DNA of 32,543 nucleotides from Alphaproteobacteria bacterium (lineage in GTDB: Bacteria; Pseudomonadota; Alphaproteobacteria; Acetobacterales; Acetobacteraceae). The notes below the pieces were generated by a model. The model was not told where the DNA came from and made no database searches. It saw nothing but the letters and a program-made list of their open reading frames with translations. The position numbers and the translations under genes were made by a program. Position 1 is the stretch's first letter. Every line of letters begins with the position of its first letter. Location: NCBI GenBank assembly GCA_017307335.1, contig JAFKFJ010000200.1:1-32543 (forward strand). The letters are read 5' to 3'. Positions 30,484 through 32,543 of this stretch are shown here, piece after piece.

Positions 30484-31286
30484 GCGCCCCGCGCGCGGAG
30501 ACTGGTGCGGCCGCGAAAGTCCGCGATCGCGCCGGCCGGCGCGCTACTGAACATTCCGCGGCGAGAGGCGGACGCACCGGTAATGCGGTGCATTGCAACC
30601 GCCATCTCAGCGGCCTTCAGCACCGTGCCGATCCCCTCCAGCACCAGCACGTCGTCGATCGCGAACGGCTGCTGCTGTGCAAACAGCAGCATGGGCAAGC
30701 CACCCGCGGGAATCAGGACATCCGCACCGCGGTCGATCAGCGGGCGCACCTGGGCGACAAACTCCGCGCGGACCTGGGCGTACTCCGCGGCATCGGCGAA
30801 CGCGCGCATGAAGCGCGGCAGGTCCGCCCTGATCGCAGCCACCCCGATCACGCGTCGCTCCAACCCGTGACGGATGATCTGCTCCTCGTGCCACGGCACG
30901 AACACCGGGTCGATCGTCACCAGCCCGACCTTGCGGCCGAGCGAGCAGGCGAACAGCATCGTCGCCTCGCCCAACCCAATGACGGGAATTCCGACCGCCC
31001 CGCGGCATTCGGTCAGGCCGGGCTCCTGGAAATGGCCGATGACGAACGCATCGTAGCCTTCCGCCTCGGCGCGCAACGCCGCCTCGATCGCGGCACCGGC
31101 GCAGCGGAATTCGGTCAGGGGATGAAAATGCCGGTCGGGCGGCGCCATGCCGTGCACGTCGATCGTGGTGCCCGGTGCCGCAAGCGCGTCCAACCGCGTC
31201 GTGAGCCGCTCGACATAGGCGGACTGCTCCAGCGGATCGACGAAGCTCTGATACCAGATCCGCGAGCCCTGCGCTGCGTCGTTCAT
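30471..31286 (-). CDS. Asp/Glu/hydantoin racemase-superfamily protein lacking both catalytic cysteines
   Basis: A 271-residue protein with the aspartate/glutamate/hydantoin racemase fold. The start ATG 31286 is preceded by GAGGGG, and the upstream frame has no homology. The fold marks are WYQSFVDP at the N-terminus, a GYDAFVIGHFQEPGL segment, VGIPVIGLGEATMLFACSLG (typical of HyuE-like racemases), RKVGLVTIDPVFVPWHEEQI and DRGADVLIPAGGLPMLLFA. Racemases of this superfamily use two cysteines: one in a G(N/C)xxDPGL-like loop and one in a GC(A/G)-like loop. Here the first place reads GHFQEPGL and the second PAGG, so neither cysteine is present. It is therefore unlikely to be a two-base racemase; it may be an isomerase, lyase or decarboxylase of this fold. 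I recall similar cysteine-less homologues in other alphaproteobacteria. Confidence 0.78.
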   Translation of the reverse strand: MNDAAQGSRIWYQSFVDPLEQSAYVERLTTRLDALAAPGTTIDVHGMAPPDRHFHPLTEFRCAGAAIEAALRAEAEGYDAFVIGHFQEPGLTECRGAVGIPVIGLGEATMLFACSLGRKVGLVTIDPVFVPWHEEQIIRHGLERRVIGVAAIRADLPRFMRAFADAAEYAQVRAEFVAQVRPLIDRGADVLIPAGGLPMLLFAQQQPFAIDDVLVLEGIGTVLKAAEMAVAMHRITGASASRRGMFSSAPAGAIADFRGRTSLRARGAQPG

Positions 31287-31419
31287 GCGGTTTCCCCTCA
31301 GGTCGCCCGAGGCGCCCATCGTCGCACGGATAGCCCGCGGCACGCGAGACTTCCGCTCCGCGCGCTTGCCATCCCGCGCGCCGCGCCGGCGCGTCGTTGT
31401 CATCGGCGCGGGGCTGGAC

Positions 31420-31436
31420 GCGCCAGCGGATGGCGC
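31420..31436. promoter_or_regulatory. Inverted repeat in divergent promoter region, possible operator
   Basis: GCGCCA-N5-TGGCGC is a perfect 6-base inverted repeat in the 196-base gap between the racemase-like gene (minus) and the SDR gene (plus). It falls between a weak -35 (CTGGAC at 31414) and a -10-like TACATG (31437-31442) of the SDR promoter, where a repressor of LacI or GntR type would act. GC-rich DNA makes such repeats by chance, so this is tentative. Confidence 0.3.
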
Positions 31437-31482
31437 TACATGTGCGGCGGTTCTATGGCACGACCGGGATGAGGAGGACAGC

Positions 31483-32313
31483 ATGATGGCTCATCCGGCT
31501 CTGAGCGCCGGCCGCACCGCCGTGATCACCGGGGCGGCGAGCGGCATCGGTCTTGCCGCGGCGCGGCGGCTCGCCGCGATGGGGCTGAACCTGTGCCTGG
31601 CCGATCGCAGCATCGCGGCGCTGGATCAGGCGGCAGCGCAGATCGGCACCGGGCGCATCCGCACGCAGGCGACCGATGTCGCCCGCCTCGAGGATCTGCA
31701 GCGCCTGCATGCGGTCGCCACGGAGGCGTTCGGCGAGGTCCATCTGCTCATGAACAACGCCGGGGTCGGCTTCAATCCCGGCAAACCGTGGGAGAATGCG
31801 CTGGGCTGGCGCGAGCTGCTCGGCATCAACCTCTGGGGTGTGATCCATGGCGTGCAGGCCTTTGTTCCCGGCATGCTCGCGCACGGTGCGCCGGCAGTCG
31901 TGGTGAATACCGGGTCGAAACAGGGGATCACCCTGCCGCCCGGCAACAGCGCCTACAACACCTCGAAGGCCGGGGTGAAGGCGTACACCGAGTTGCTCGC
32001 ACACGAATTGCGGCAGGCCGCGTCGGGCCGCGTCAGCGCGCATCTGCTGGTCCCGGGATTCACCTACACCGGCATGAGCAACCGCCCCGCAAAGCCGGCC
32101 GGGGCATGGACGGCGGATCAGGTGATCGACGTGATGATCGAGGGCATCAACCGCGGCGACTTCTATCTGTTCTGTCAGGACAATGAGACGCCGCGCGCGG
32201 TGGACGAGAAGCGCATGGCCTGGGCGGCGGGGGACCTGATCCACAACCGCCCGGCGCTGTCGCGCTGGCATCCCGACTTCAGCGAGGCCTTCGCGGCTTT
32301 CCTGAAGGACTGA
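31483..32313 (+). CDS. Short-chain dehydrogenase/reductase
   Basis: A 276-residue classical SDR. ATG at 31483 or 31486 (MMAHP or MAHP) both follow GAGGAGGA; the second has the better spacing of 7 bases. The NAD(P) site is TGAASGIGLA (about 16-25), NNAGVGF (about 91-97) follows, and the catalytic set is the Ser in NTGSKQG (about 145) and Y-x3-K in YNTSKAG (about 159). LVPGFTYTGMSNRP marks the substrate loop. The C-terminal portion is longer than in FabG and includes GDFYLFCQDNETP, a pattern seen in SDRs annotated as NADP-dependent oxidoreductases of unknown substrate. It is followed after 29 bases by a D-2-hydroxyacid dehydrogenase gene, so both probably act on the same hydroxyacid or polyol. 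Confidence 0.85.
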   Translation: MMAHPALSAGRTAVITGAASGIGLAAARRLAAMGLNLCLADRSIAALDQAAAQIGTGRIRTQATDVARLEDLQRLHAVATEAFGEVHLLMNNAGVGFNPGKPWENALGWRELLGINLWGVIHGVQAFVPGMLAHGAPAVVVNTGSKQGITLPPGNSAYNTSKAGVKAYTELLAHELRQAASGRVSAHLLVPGFTYTGMSNRPAKPAGAWTADQVIDVMIEGINRGDFYLFCQDNETPRAVDEKRMAWAAGDLIHNRPALSRWHPDFSEAFAAFLKD

Positions 32314-32342
32314 ACGACACACGACGGCGCAGGGAACTTAGC

Positions 32343-32543
32343 ATGACCAGGGTAGCGGTGCTGGATGACTGGCAGGGTATTGCCCGGACCAGCGCGGACT
32401 GGTCGGCGCTCATGGCGCGGGCCGAGGTCGTCTTCTTCGCCGATGCGTTCGCCGGCGAGGATGATGCGGCGCACCGGCTCGCCGACTTCGACATCGTGCT
32501 GTCGATGCGCGAGCGCACCCCGCTGCCCCCTTCGCTCATCGCG
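32343..32543 (+). CDS. D-2-hydroxyacid dehydrogenase, N-terminal fragment (cut by window edge)
   Basis: The frame from ATG 32343 stays open for 67 codons to the right edge. The sequence MTRVAVLDDWQGIARTSADW followed by FFADAFAGEDDAAHRLADFD and IVLSMRERTPLPPSLIA matches, from memory, the catalytic (substrate) domain N-terminus of the D-isomer-specific 2-hydroxyacid dehydrogenase family, where MRERTP is a conserved block. The Rossmann NAD domain and catalytic Arg/Glu/His are beyond the window. AGGGAA lies about 7 bases upstream of the ATG. It is in the same direction as the SDR and probably cotranscribed with it. Such enzymes interconvert 2-keto and D-2-hydroxy acids. Confidence 0.75.
   Translation, partial: MTRVAVLDDWQGIARTSADWSALMARAEVVFFADAFAGEDDAAHRLADFDIVLSMRERTPLPPSLIA

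Noticed and set aside
1..32543. CRISPR array, tRNA, rRNA or known riboswitch
   Set aside because: I saw no spaced direct repeats of CRISPR form, no cloverleaf with anticodon arm, no rRNA-like block and no recognisable riboswitch core on either strand by reading; a covariance-model scan would be decisive.

Overview
The window is high-GC bacterial DNA with dense coding, GC-rich third positions, GTG/TTG starts and many 4-base stop/start overlaps. Gene content points to an alphaproteobacterium, most likely Rhodospirillales/Acetobacteraceae: a pimFACD-like acyl-CoA operon, glycosyltransferases beginning with an FDVEDMFDYAWRYPRPSG-type N-terminus, an IGNVPRHNY-type DUF86 protein and CUT2 sugar transporter genes. 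This assignment is inference from protein style; there is no rRNA or tRNA gene to anchor it.

Layout. (1) 1-2100 is an accessory patch. It has the 5' end of an IS5-family element cut by the window edge, a MNT/HEPN toxin-antitoxin-type pair immediately beside it, a two-hairpin MITE-like repeat, a decayed antitoxin gene (one in-frame stop, two frameshifts), and an unrecognised gene of visibly lower GC. (2) 2188-6728 holds housekeeping or envelope genes: an S49 peptidase coupled to a CDF metal exporter on the minus strand, and divergently a secreted DUF4139 protein followed by a DUF2268 HExxH protease. (3) 6747-11549 is a surface-polysaccharide locus: one glycosyltransferase on the minus strand and, divergently, a GDP-6-deoxy-mannose-reductase-like SDR plus two glycosyltransferases joined by 4-base overlaps. 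(4) 11639-19899 is an acyl-CoA/dicarboxylate beta-oxidation operon in the order Tat-exported solute-binding protein, pimF-like hydratase/dehydrogenase, pimA-like ligase, pimC- and pimD-like acyl-CoA dehydrogenase subunits, SDR. No thiolase lies between pimA and pimC. (5) 19916-21406 is a lone minus-strand membrane protein of unknown function.

(6) 21652-32543 is the most interesting region, a catabolic cluster that I cannot match to a described pathway. It has an HpcH/HpaI aldolase, an oxalyl-CoA-decarboxylase/2-hydroxyacyl-CoA-lyase-like ThDP enzyme, a type III CoA-transferase, a complete four-gene CUT2 ABC importer behind a good sigma-70-like promoter, an Asp/Glu-racemase-fold protein lacking both usual catalytic cysteines, an SDR, and the start of a D-2-hydroxyacid dehydrogenase that runs off the right edge. 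One reading (inference) is an imported polyol or sugar acid that is converted to a 2-hydroxyacid, activated by CoA transfer and cleaved by the ThDP enzyme, with the aldolase taking another intermediate. No transcriptional regulator gene is visible in the window.
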